Source: Chryseosolibacter histidinae
GTDB lineage: Bacteria; Bacteroidota; Bacteroidia; Cytophagales; Cyclobacteriaceae
Reading direction: 5' to 3'
NCBI RefSeq assembly: GCF_018598225.1
Contig: NZ_JAHESF010000015.1
Coordinates: 62,001 to 126,000, forward strand
Length of the DNA stretch: 64,000 nt
The translations under genes were made by a program, and so were the position numbers. How positions within the stretch are numbered: the first letter of the stretch is position 1; every line of letters begins with the position of its first letter. Under the pieces are notes generated by a model, which was not told the DNA's origin, did not search any database, and saw only the letters and a program-made list of their open reading frames with translations. Positions 17,035 to 24,285 of the stretch are shown one piece after another.

Positions 17035-17556
17035 ATGAAACCCCTTGTCAAGGTACCTTTGTTCTACGGGCTCATCGCGGGAGGCCTGGGTGCCGTGCTG
17101 GTGATCGGGTTGTACTACATTACCGAGCACCCGTTCCTGATCCCTGTTTTTTTTGATTTCCGGATCTTTCTTTTCGGCGTGTTCATCTTTTTTGTGCTGA
17201 AAGAGCTGCGCGACCATTATCAGGGTGGTGTATTGTATTTCGGGCAGGGACTCATGGCCAGCTTTATTTTTATAACTGTGTACGGGCTCCTGGCGTCGAC
17301 CCTGGTCACGCTGTTCGCCACCTGGGAGAACGCCTTTGTGACAACCTTTATCGATCTGTTCACCAAGCAGGTACGGGCGCTTGGCCCGGATGAGGTCAAA
17401 CAGATCGGAAAAGAGAATATCGACCGTAATTTGGAAGCGCTGGCGTCGACTAATGCTTTCTGGATGGGATGGAACTACTTTAAGCAATGCTATTGGATAG
17501 GGCTTCTGGTAAGTATCATTTTATCGGTAATTTTAAGACGTCAACCTAAAACCTAA
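17035..17556 (+). CDS. DUF4199 family membrane protein (first copy)
   Basis: 173 residues, four hydrophobic segments: LIAGGLGAVLVIGLYYI, FFDFRIFLFGVFIFFVLKEL, GLMASFIFITVYGLLASTLVTLF and YWIGLLVSIILSVIL. The layout, with an amphipathic loop between helices 3 and 4, matches DUF4199. It starts one nucleotide after the dihydroorotase-like stop codon (TAACATG), so translation is likely coupled. Function unknown. Confidence 0.8.
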   Translation: MKPLVKVPLFYGLIAGGLGAVLVIGLYYITEHPFLIPVFFDFRIFLFGVFIFFVLKELRDHYQGGVLYFGQGLMASFIFITVYGLLASTLVTLFATWENAFVTTFIDLFTKQVRALGPDEVKQIGKENIDRNLEALASTNAFWMGWNYFKQCYWIGLLVSIILSVILRRQPKT

Positions 17557-17568
17557 AACCTCACACTT

Positions 17569-18126
17569 ATGGAAGAAACAGCAGTTGTCCAACAATCGTC
17601 CTGGTTCCAGGATGCCATGAAAAAAGGCTTAATACTGGGCGTGATACATATTGTTCTTTTTCTTGTTATTTATGTGGCTTTTCCCAGTAAATTGACGGGA
17701 TTTTCCTACCTGTTTATCATCCTGGCGGTAAATCTTGGTTATACGATATACCAGGGTATTCAATGGAGAAAAAGTGTAGGAGGTTATGTTAGCTATGGAG
17801 CTGCTTTCAAATACGCATTTATCGTATTGCTTTTTAATGGATTGCTCGGTACGGTGTTTACAGCAATATTTTTGCTGATCGATCCGGCGTTTCCTGACCA
17901 GATGGCCCAATCGCAACTGGATACCTCTATATATTGGGCCCAGAAGTTTGGTGCACCGGAAGATGCGGTGGAGCAGATAAGGGATAAGTACAACCCGGAA
18001 GACGTAACGAAACGTTTTACGCCTCTGGGAATGTTAACAGGCTTTGGCATTGCGCTATTATTTTATGGCTTGGGCGCATTGATCATCGGCCTTTTTGTAA
18101 GAAAACGTGAGCCTGAAATGATTTAA
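17569..18126 (+). CDS. DUF4199 family membrane protein (second copy)
   Basis: 185 residues with the same four-helix plan (LILGVIHIVLFLVIYVAF, YLFIILAVNLGYTIYQGIQWRK, YAFIVLLFNGLLGTVFTAIFLL, GFGIALLFYGLGALIIGLFV). It lies 12 nt after the first copy, a tandem pair from an old duplication with divergent sequences. The stop codon overlaps the start of the glycosyltransferase gene (TAATG). The pairing suggests a hetero-oligomer, but that is inference. Confidence 0.85.
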   Translation: MEETAVVQQSSWFQDAMKKGLILGVIHIVLFLVIYVAFPSKLTGFSYLFIILAVNLGYTIYQGIQWRKSVGGYVSYGAAFKYAFIVLLFNGLLGTVFTAIFLLIDPAFPDQMAQSQLDTSIYWAQKFGAPEDAVEQIRDKYNPEDVTKRFTPLGMLTGFGIALLFYGLGALIIGLFVRKREPEMI

Positions 18127-19133
18127 TGAACAGAGAGAATCTTGATATTTCCGTAGTAATACCCGCACAAGACGAAGAGGAATCACTTCCGGAATTGTGT
18201 CAATGGATAGGCCGTGTGATGCAAGCGCACGGCTTTTCCTTTGAAGTGATCATGATCGACGATGGAAGCACAGACCAGACGTGGCAGAAGATAGTGGAGA
18301 TCAACGCCGCCGACAGCCGCTTCAAAGGCATCCGTTTCAATCGCAATTTTGGTAAATCCGCCGCCCTGCAAACCGGCTTCCGGGCCGCCAAGGGCAACGT
18401 GGTGATCACCATGGACGCCGACCTCCAGGACAGCCCTGACGAGATCCCGGAGCTCTATAAGATGATCAGCGAAAAAGGATTTCACCTCGTATCGGGCTGG
18501 AAGAAAAAAAGATACGACCCGCTCTCGAAGACCATCCCCTCCAAGTTCTTCAATTACATTACCCGGAAGCTGTCAGGCATCGACCTGCACGACTTCAACT
18601 GCGGACTGAAGGCCTATCAGACCTCCGTGGTCAAGAATATCACGGTGTATGGAGAAATGCACCGCTACATTCCCCTGATCGCAAAATGGGCTGGTTTTAC
18701 CAGGATCACGGAAAAACCGGTAGAGCACCAGGAGCGCAAATATGGCCGTACCAAATTCGGGCTCGAACGTTTTATCAATGGTTTCCTCGACCTGCTGTCG
18801 ATCACTTTTGTGAGCCGCTTCCGGCAAAAGCCCATGCACTTTTTTGGAACCTTTGGAACACTGTCTATGGCGATCGGTTTTCTGTTCACCGTCAAGCTGT
18901 TCTGGGATAAAATGGATTCACTGTTCTTTTCAAAGTTGCCCATGAAAAGGGATATTACGGCCCAACCGCTATTTTACCTGGCACTGGTAGCCCTGATCAT
19001 CGGGGTGCAGCTGTTCGTAACTGGGTTCCTTGCCGAGATGATCGCCATGCAAAGCTTGTCTAAGAGGGATTATCTGGTGATAGACGAAGTAGGGTTGCAG
19101 GATCTCCCCACGAAGAAGATCGTTATTCAGTAG
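18126..19133 (+). CDS. GT2 glycosyltransferase (dolichol-phosphate-mannose-synthase/DPM1 or ArnC type)
   Basis: 335 residues. The catalytic GT-A domain begins DISVVIPAQDEEESLPEL, has the DDGSTDQTW block, and the metal-binding DADLQD at about residues 97-102. Two C-terminal membrane helices (FGTLSMAIGFLFTVKLFW and ALVALIIGVQLFVTGFLAEM) are typical of polyprenyl-phosphate glycosyltransferases such as ArnC/GtrB. It probably transfers a sugar from a nucleotide donor to undecaprenyl phosphate at the inner membrane. Translation is coupled by a one-base overlap with the upstream DUF4199 gene. Its own TAG stop lies inside a CAGTAGG heptamer. Confidence 0.9.
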   Translation: MNRENLDISVVIPAQDEEESLPELCQWIGRVMQAHGFSFEVIMIDDGSTDQTWQKIVEINAADSRFKGIRFNRNFGKSAALQTGFRAAKGNVVITMDADLQDSPDEIPELYKMISEKGFHLVSGWKKKRYDPLSKTIPSKFFNYITRKLSGIDLHDFNCGLKAYQTSVVKNITVYGEMHRYIPLIAKWAGFTRITEKPVEHQERKYGRTKFGLERFINGFLDLLSITFVSRFRQKPMHFFGTFGTLSMAIGFLFTVKLFWDKMDSLFFSKLPMKRDITAQPLFYLALVALIIGVQLFVTGFLAEMIAMQSLSKRDYLVIDEVGLQDLPTKKIVIQ

Positions 19134-19281
19134 GCAGTAGGCAAAATGGCAGTAGGCAAAGTTCGTGCTGCGATTTTGTTAGGTGCTGCTGCCGAACCCG
19201 AAAATAAAAAAAGTGATTTGTTTGACCCACCATTTGCCTACTGCTCCGATGCCTATCGGGGTTTGCCTACTGCCTACTATT
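19128..19281. repeat. Heptamer inverted-repeat element, CAGTAGG family (copy 1)
   Basis: The left arm starts inside the last codons of the upstream gene (19128-19160; CAGTAGGCAGTAGGC), so the stop codon TAG is part of the repeat. The right arm (19230-19281) carries GCCTACTG units. The central part also holds a short GTTCG...CGAAC stem. The related element at 21641-21706 keeps only the right-arm type of heptamer. Confidence 0.85.
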
Positions 19282-19304
19282 AACTTACTGTCTACGGGTC
19301 ACCA

Positions 19305-20276
19305 ATGAATCCCAGGTTTTCAATAATCATCCCCGTCTACAACAGGCCACAGGAGGTACAGGAGCTTCTGGAAAGTTTGATCTTACAAACGCGAAAAGAT
19401 TTCGAAGTTATCATTGTGGAAGACGGGTCGTCAGTCCGTTGTGACACCGTGGTTGACCCGTACCGCGACCGTTTGTCCATTCAATATATCTACAAACCCA
19501 ACTCGGGGCCGGGTCCAAGCCGCAACGTAGGCTACCAGCAGGCCAGGGGTGATTATTTTGTAGTGTTCGATTCAGACTGCATTCTGCCGCCCGCATATTT
19601 TGAGGCTGTGGAGCGTGGGTTGCAGGAATCTGGTTTTGATGCCTGGGGTGGTCCCGACAAAGGCCATGAGAATTTCACCACGGTTCAACGCGCGATGGCT
19701 TATACCATGTCTTCGGTGCTTACAACGGGGGGGATCAGGGGCGGAAAAAAACGGATCGGCTGGTTTCAGCCCCGGAGCTTCAACATGGGCATTTCACGCA
19801 AGGTGTTCGAGGTTACCGGGGGATTCAAATTCGACCGTTTTGCGGAGGATATTGAATTCAGCATCCGCATGCGGAACCAGGGCTTCAACGTAGGACTGAT
19901 TCCCGATGCCTTTGTGTACCATAAAAGGAGGACCTCATTCGGCCAGTTCTATAAACAGGTATTCAATTTCGGAAAAGGCCGCGCCCTGATTGGAAAAGTA
20001 TACCCACAGGAGGTCAAAATCACCCACTGGGTTCCCGCGCTCTTTACCCTGGGTACCCTGATGATGCTGGCGACCCTGCTCGTGGATGTACGTTGGTTCG
20101 GATTCCTGTTTTCAGGATTCCTGTTTTACCTCCTGGCCATTTTTATACATGCCGTACTCACCACCCGGAGCCTTGCCGTGGGGGTGCTGGCAGTGCCTTC
20201 AGCGCTCATCCAGTTCTTTGGCTATGGTCTTGGTTTTTTACAAGAACGGTTAAAATCATACGTGAGAAAATCCTGA
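19305..20276 (+). CDS. GT2 glycosyltransferase with C-terminal membrane segments
   Basis: 323 residues. GT-A fold: FSIIIPVYNRPQEVQELLESL, IIVEDGSS, GPGPSRNVGYQQARGDYFVVFDSDC with the DSD metal motif, and FAEDIEFSIRMR as the catalytic ED block. Two or three hydrophobic helices follow (LFTLGTLMMLATLLV, FLFSGFLFYLLAIFIHAVL), so the enzyme is membrane-tethered. It is separated from the upstream glycosyltransferase by a heptamer element and may be transcribed separately. Substrate unknown. Confidence 0.9.
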   Translation: MNPRFSIIIPVYNRPQEVQELLESLILQTRKDFEVIIVEDGSSVRCDTVVDPYRDRLSIQYIYKPNSGPGPSRNVGYQQARGDYFVVFDSDCILPPAYFEAVERGLQESGFDAWGGPDKGHENFTTVQRAMAYTMSSVLTTGGIRGGKKRIGWFQPRSFNMGISRKVFEVTGGFKFDRFAEDIEFSIRMRNQGFNVGLIPDAFVYHKRRTSFGQFYKQVFNFGKGRALIGKVYPQEVKITHWVPALFTLGTLMMLATLLVDVRWFGFLFSGFLFYLLAIFIHAVLTTRSLAVGVLAVPSALIQFFGYGLGFLQERLKSYVRKS

Positions 20277-20358
20277 TACCGCTAAAAGCAGGCATCGAAC
20301 CGTTGCAAATTCCTTAACTTTTTGCAATATTCGGTAGAATTAATCCCTTCAATCTTAC

Positions 20359-21612
20359 ATGAAAACCTGTACCTATGCCCTCGGCCTGCTGATATCGGTA
20401 TGTCTGTCATTTACCACACAAGCGCAACATGCCACGGAGCTGGCGCCGGGTTATTACATCGTGGTGAGCGCTTACGCACCTGCCCATGAGAACATCGCGC
20501 GCAGCTATGCTACCATCCTTCAGCAGAAAGGCTTCCAGGCAGATTACGGATTTAACTCGAGCCGGAATTACTTCTTCGTTTACCTGCGGTATTTCACAGA
20601 TCTGAAAGAGTCGCTCCGGGAGATGCAAAAGACGAGGAAGCAATCAGAATTTGCGGGCGCCTGGGTGCGTGTGGTTTCCGGCAATATCACGGCTGCAAAT
20701 GCAAAACAGGAAACACAGCAAGCGCCCCAGGCAACCGTGTCAGCGAGTGAACCGGATGGCAAAGCCACGGAGACGGCGTCGCTTAATCAGTCTGACATCG
20801 CCGCGCAAAGCCCTGCCCCGGTGACGTTCGTATCGCTTCAGGTCGATGAGACCGAAGTCACAGACAACCCGGAGATCAAACAATATGCGCAGATGACGCT
20901 CGGCAACACAGAGGTATTTCTGAGCCTGTACGACGCGGCCAATAACCGTATCGTTGATGGTGTGGTGAAAGTGATGGACGCCGATCGCAAAAGACTGATC
21001 AAGGAAGTAAGGGGCAACGAGTACCTGTTGCTGCCGGATCCTAAAAATAAATCGGGCCGGCTCACGCTGATCTGTGAATCGATTGGCTATCGTCGCATCG
21101 AGCAGGAGCTCAACTATCCGTTGCCGCTGGCCGACACGGTGAAAGATTATGTGGACCTTATGGGCACCACCATTGTGATGAACTTCAACCTGACCCGTTA
21201 CCGCGCAGGTGATGTGACCACGCTTTCGGGTGTGAGCTTTTATAACAATGCAGCGCTGATGCTTCCCGAATCGAAACCCGACCTTGACTTGCTGCTGCAG
21301 ATGATGCGGGAGAATCCCCGTTGTCGCATACGCCTGCACGGCCATGCCAATGGAAATTATCACGGGCGCATCATCACATTGGGAGCGAACAAGAACTTCT
21401 TCTCCCTGGAGGGTGGCAAAGAGGGCACGGGCTCAGCCAAAGATCTTTCCGAGAGCCGCGCTGATGTAGTAAAAGAATACCTGCAGAGCCACGGCATTGA
21501 CGCAGCCCGCATGGAGGTGAAGGCCTGGGGTGGCAAGAAACCCCTCTATAACGAGAACAGTGCCAATGCCAAAAAGAATTTGCGCGTGGAGGTAGAGGTG
21601 CTCTCTGAATAG
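20359..21612 (+). CDS. OmpA-family outer-membrane protein with SPOR-like N-terminal domain
   Basis: 417 residues. A signal peptide (cleavage probably after TTQAQ) leads into a region of about 75 residues, YYIVVSAYAPAHENIARSYATILQQKGF...YFFVYLRYF, with the pattern of an SPOR-like domain. A Gln/Ala-rich linker follows, then a beta domain, and a C-terminal OmpA peptidoglycan-binding domain (SFYNNAALMLPESKPDLDLLLQMM..., IRLHGHANG, LSESRADVVKEYLQSHGID, RVEVEVL). The protein should link the outer membrane to peptidoglycan. Similar proteins occur near gliding and type IX secretion genes, but none is seen here. Confidence 0.85.
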   Translation: MKTCTYALGLLISVCLSFTTQAQHATELAPGYYIVVSAYAPAHENIARSYATILQQKGFQADYGFNSSRNYFFVYLRYFTDLKESLREMQKTRKQSEFAGAWVRVVSGNITAANAKQETQQAPQATVSASEPDGKATETASLNQSDIAAQSPAPVTFVSLQVDETEVTDNPEIKQYAQMTLGNTEVFLSLYDAANNRIVDGVVKVMDADRKRLIKEVRGNEYLLLPDPKNKSGRLTLICESIGYRRIEQELNYPLPLADTVKDYVDLMGTTIVMNFNLTRYRAGDVTTLSGVSFYNNAALMLPESKPDLDLLLQMMRENPRCRIRLHGHANGNYHGRIITLGANKNFFSLEGGKEGTGSAKDLSESRADVVKEYLQSHGIDAARMEVKAWGGKKPLYNENSANAKKNLRVEVEVLSE

Positions 21613-21640
21613 AAACCTGGTCCCTGGCATCTGGGCGGGT

Positions 21641-21706
21641 CGGTTGCCTACCGCTCCCGATAATTATCGGTCCCGATAGCTATCGGGATTGCCTACTGCC
21701 TACTGG
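21641..21706. repeat. Partial CAGTAGG-family element with two perfect palindromes
   Basis: CCGATAATTATCGG (21657-21670) is followed directly by TCCCGATAGCTATCGGGA (21671-21688), both perfect palindromes, then GCCTACTGCCTACTGG. The second palindrome recurs at 53405-53422 and, shortened to 14 bp, at 22620-22633. Only the right-arm type of heptamer is clear; the expected left arm is degenerate. It lies between the OmpA-family stop and the next start. Confidence 0.75.
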
Positions 21707-21765
21707 CTTAACAATTTGTTAATATTTCTATTTTTTAGAACTTTTGCGTCCGAATAACCCGGCCT

Positions 21766-22542
21766 ATGAAAAAAGTTCTGAAAAGTTTTTTTCTCATCAT
21801 CAACTATAAGACCTTGGTTGTTACCGCCCTGTCTGTAATCTCCACGTATGTGTGTTACAGACTGGGACTTACGGCCAAGTTTCCGGATATGCTGGTGGGT
21901 GTGGCCATCGTATTCCCGGTGGTATTCTCTATCGGTTCGGCATACAATCGCCGCGAAACTGCACTGCAGCGCTTCTCCGATTTTAAAGGCCATGCCATTG
22001 CCATGTATTATGCTTCACGCGATTGGCCTACAGACAAGAACAATGATCTGCCCAACCGTGTGCGCTCGCTGGTGAACGAAATGATCATCCTGATGCGCAC
22101 CATGTTCACTTCCCGGCAGAAGGCGGAGTGGCAGCAAAATGAAAAGAAGATCTACGGATATTTTTCCAAGCTCTCACACCTCACCATGGAATTTCGCCAG
22201 TATGGTGTGCAGGCGGGAGAGATCTCGCGTGTGAACCAGTACGTGAGCAAAATGATCATTGCTTTCGATAACCTGCGGATCATTCATGACTACCGCACAC
22301 CCATTACGCTCAGGGCCTACAGCAAAGTATTTATCTACGTGTTTCCCGTGATCTACGGACCTTACTTCGCCAGCACTTTCAACGACTTCTCTGCGAGTCT
22401 CGAATACGTGATGCCCGTGCTCTACAGCTTTATTCTCGTAAGCCTCGACAACATCCAGGACCACCTCGAGCACCCGTTTGACGAAGTAGGCGAAGACGAC
22501 ATCCGCATCGACGAGAACGAGATCATCGCTCATATGGAATAA
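21766..22542 (+). CDS. Bestrophin-like membrane protein
   Basis: 258 residues with hydrophobic helices (TLVVTALSVISTYVCYRLGL, MLVGVAIVFPVVFSIGSAY, VFIYVFPVIYGPYFA, VMPVLYSFILVSL). The C-terminal block HDYRTPITLRAYSKVF and LDNIQDHLEHPFDEVGEDDI has the spacing of bestrophins, whose conserved acidic ENPF-D-D tail contributes to the ion channel gate. The N-terminal half is less similar. A membrane channel is likely; calling it a bestrophin is moderate inference. Confidence 0.65.
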   Translation: MKKVLKSFFLIINYKTLVVTALSVISTYVCYRLGLTAKFPDMLVGVAIVFPVVFSIGSAYNRRETALQRFSDFKGHAIAMYYASRDWPTDKNNDLPNRVRSLVNEMIILMRTMFTSRQKAEWQQNEKKIYGYFSKLSHLTMEFRQYGVQAGEISRVNQYVSKMIIAFDNLRIIHDYRTPITLRAYSKVFIYVFPVIYGPYFASTFNDFSASLEYVMPVLYSFILVSLDNIQDHLEHPFDEVGEDDIRIDENEIIAHME

Positions 22543-22700
22543 TTAAAGGAGCAGGGACATCACTATCCCTAGCTCCTTACTTCAACCTACTAGCTATGTC
22601 TTAAGTACGAGGTACGATCCCGATAGCTATCGGAACGAGGTACGGAGGATCCGGCTTCGGGCGACTCCTTACTCCTTAATTCTTACTCCTTACTCCTTTT
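22543..22700. repeat. Mosaic heptamer element, TAAGGAG/GTACGAG family (copy 1)
   Basis: It fills the gap between two convergent genes and abuts both stops. From the left stop it reads TAATTAAAGGAG; from the right stop (minus strand) it reads TGAAAAAGGAGTAAGGAG. Nested inside is a core of about 45 bp with GTACGAGGTACGATCC and the palindrome CCGATAGCTATCGG (22620-22633). That core recurs in inverted orientation at 53395-53441. Confidence 0.85.
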
Positions 22701-23792
22701 TCACGCGAATACCGGAACGTCTTCAAAAACCGGATAATCTGTGTAACCTTCCTTGCCCGCCGTATAGAACAGATCGAACTTGGGTTGGTTGAGCGGAAGT
22801 TTGCTTTTGAAACGATCGACCAGGTCAGGGTTGGCGATGAAGGGCACGCCGAATGAAACGAGGTCGCCGTAGCCCTGGCTCAGCGCTTCCTCTGCTTTTA
22901 CTGCACTGTAGCCACCGGAGAGGATCACTGTATTGGTGAAGATCTTCCTGATCGCTTTCGTCAGCTCGTTTGGCTCTCCTTTAACAGACTGATCGGTAAT
23001 GTGCAGATAGGCGATGTCAAGTTTTTTCAACGCTTCTGCCAGGTAAAGGTACGTGGCTTCAGTTTCAGGGTAAGCATGTGTTTCGTTATAGGTGCCGAAA
23101 GGAGAGAGGCGAATACCCACTTTGTCTTTGCCGATGGCGTTGATCACGGCCGAGACAACTTCCAGCAGGAAGCGCGACCTGTTCTCAATGCTTCCACCAT
23201 ACTGGTCGGTGCGCCGGTTGGAATGAGGATTTAAAAATTGTTTGATGAGATAGCCGTTGGCGCCATGCAGCTCGATGCCGTCGAAGCCGGCGCGGATCGC
23301 ATTGCGTGCTGCCTGTACATATTCATCGATGGTTAATAAGATATCTTCAACTGACATTTCCTTGGCTGCAGGCAATTCCAGAACACCTTTTGCATCCACC
23401 CACATTTTTGTATTCTCGAGCTTCACTGCGGAGGGCCCTAATACGGTAGCACCTGCAGGGAGGTTGTCAGCATGAGCTACCCGGCCTGTATGCATCAGCT
23501 GTACCACGATCTTGCCACCTTTCTCATGCACTGCATCCGTCACTTTTTTCCAGCCAGCAACCTGTTCATCTGAAAAAATGCCAGGGATGCGGGCATAACC
23601 CAGGCCATTAGGCGAGGGAGAAGTGCCTTCAGTGATCAGCAGGCCGGCGGCAGCGCGCTGGGCATAAAATTCGGCCATGGTCTCGTTGGGAATATTACCA
23701 ATGGCGCGACTCCGGGTCATGGGGGCCATTACAATGCGGTTGTTGAGCTCAAGTCCGCTCAAGCGGTAAGGTGTGAATAAGGTGTTTGCCAT
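22701..23792 (-). CDS. Alkene reductase, Old Yellow Enzyme family
   Basis: About 363 residues from ATG 23792. FMN-binding TIM barrel: LFTPYRLSGLELNNRIVMAPMTRSRA, LLITEGTSPSPNGLGY, VVQLMHTGRVAH, and the substrate-binding block FDGIELHGANGYLIKQFLNPHSNRRTDQYGGSIENRSRF with the His/Asn pair and the Tyr. It reduces activated C=C bonds or nitro groups with NAD(P)H. It is the second gene of a unit with the ArsR-type regulator 69 nt upstream, so it probably responds to electrophiles or redox stress. An earlier in-frame ATG (23837) lies inside the inverted repeat and is less likely. Confidence 0.92.
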   Translation of the reverse strand: MANTLFTPYRLSGLELNNRIVMAPMTRSRAIGNIPNETMAEFYAQRAAAGLLITEGTSPSPNGLGYARIPGIFSDEQVAGWKKVTDAVHEKGGKIVVQLMHTGRVAHADNLPAGATVLGPSAVKLENTKMWVDAKGVLELPAAKEMSVEDILLTIDEYVQAARNAIRAGFDGIELHGANGYLIKQFLNPHSNRRTDQYGGSIENRSRFLLEVVSAVINAIGKDKVGIRLSPFGTYNETHAYPETEATYLYLAEALKKLDIAYLHITDQSVKGEPNELTKAIRKIFTNTVILSGGYSAVKAEEALSQGYGDLVSFGVPFIANPDLVDRFKSKLPLNQPKFDLFYTAGKEGYTDYPVFEDVPVFA

Positions 23793-23807
23793 ACGTTCAT
23801 TCTTTAA

Positions 23808-23829
23808 TTTAAATATTGATATATTTAAA
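23808..23829. promoter_or_regulatory. 22-bp inverted repeat upstream of the alkene reductase, possible ArsR-type operator
   Basis: TTTAAATAT and ATATTTAAA are perfect 9-bp arms around TGAT, lying 16 bp upstream of the ATG at 23792 and 32 bp downstream of the regulator's stop. It fits the dyad operators of ArsR-type regulators and could give the reductase its own control. Confidence 0.45.
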
Positions 23830-23861
23830 AACTTCAATGTATTTATGACAAAAAAGAAGCG

Positions 23862-24155
23862 CTAATCGTTCTTCAATTTTTCTAAAAATTTCAGATAATC
23901 GTTCAACACGCTGGTATTCAGGGTGTATTTGAAGTTCCTTCCTTCTTTTTCGGGCTCGATAAGGCCTGCTTCCGTCAGAATTTTCACGTGGTGCGAGATA
24001 GAAGGCTGTGCAAGGTCTATGATGTCGTGGATCTCTGAACACTGGGCACAACCGCCTTTTTTAGTGATGTGCTGCAGAATATTGAGTCTGTTCCTGTCGC
24101 CAAGGGCTTTGGAGATCTTTTCGATCGCTTTCAGGTCCTGAGTTTTCGTTGCCAT
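23862..24155 (-). CDS. ArsR-family winged-helix transcriptional regulator
   Basis: 97 residues. ALGDRNRLNILQHITK is the ArsR N-terminal helix pair, and SEIHDIIDLAQPSISHHVKILTEAGLIEPEKEGRNFKYTL is the winged helix with the QPSISHHVKIL recognition helix. Two cysteines in GGCAQCSEI precede it and could sense metals, thiols or electrophiles. Its position ahead of an alkene reductase suggests it represses that gene until an electrophile modifies the cysteines; that sensing role is inference. The start codon follows the TACGTTTG element at 24169-24176. Confidence 0.9.
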   Translation of the reverse strand: MATKTQDLKAIEKISKALGDRNRLNILQHITKKGGCAQCSEIHDIIDLAQPSISHHVKILTEAGLIEPEKEGRNFKYTLNTSVLNDYLKFLEKLKND

Positions 24156-24157
24156 AC

Positions 24158-24176
24158 AATTATAATTACAAACGTA
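24158..24176 (-). promoter_or_regulatory. Promoter and dyad of the ArsR gene
   Basis: On the minus strand TACGTTTG (24176-24169) is an exact TAnnTTTG match, and the palindrome AATTATAATT (24158-24167) lies between it and the ATG at 24155. Such overlap fits autorepression by the encoded regulator. The -33 position has TTT and not TTG. Confidence 0.45.
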
Positions 24177-24285
24177 ACAAGGAAATTGGTGTTATAAAAG
24201 TTCAGCCTGAGCCTTGTGCCACAGTCACTTCACAAGAGGCAACACCTTTTGTGGAACTACCTTTAAAATGGGCCATTTACCGCGA

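Noticed and set aside
24213-24236. CTTGTG...CACAAG hairpin after the MG2 gene as terminator
   Set aside because: Six-base stem with an 12-nt loop and no T-tract on either strand; too weak to call.
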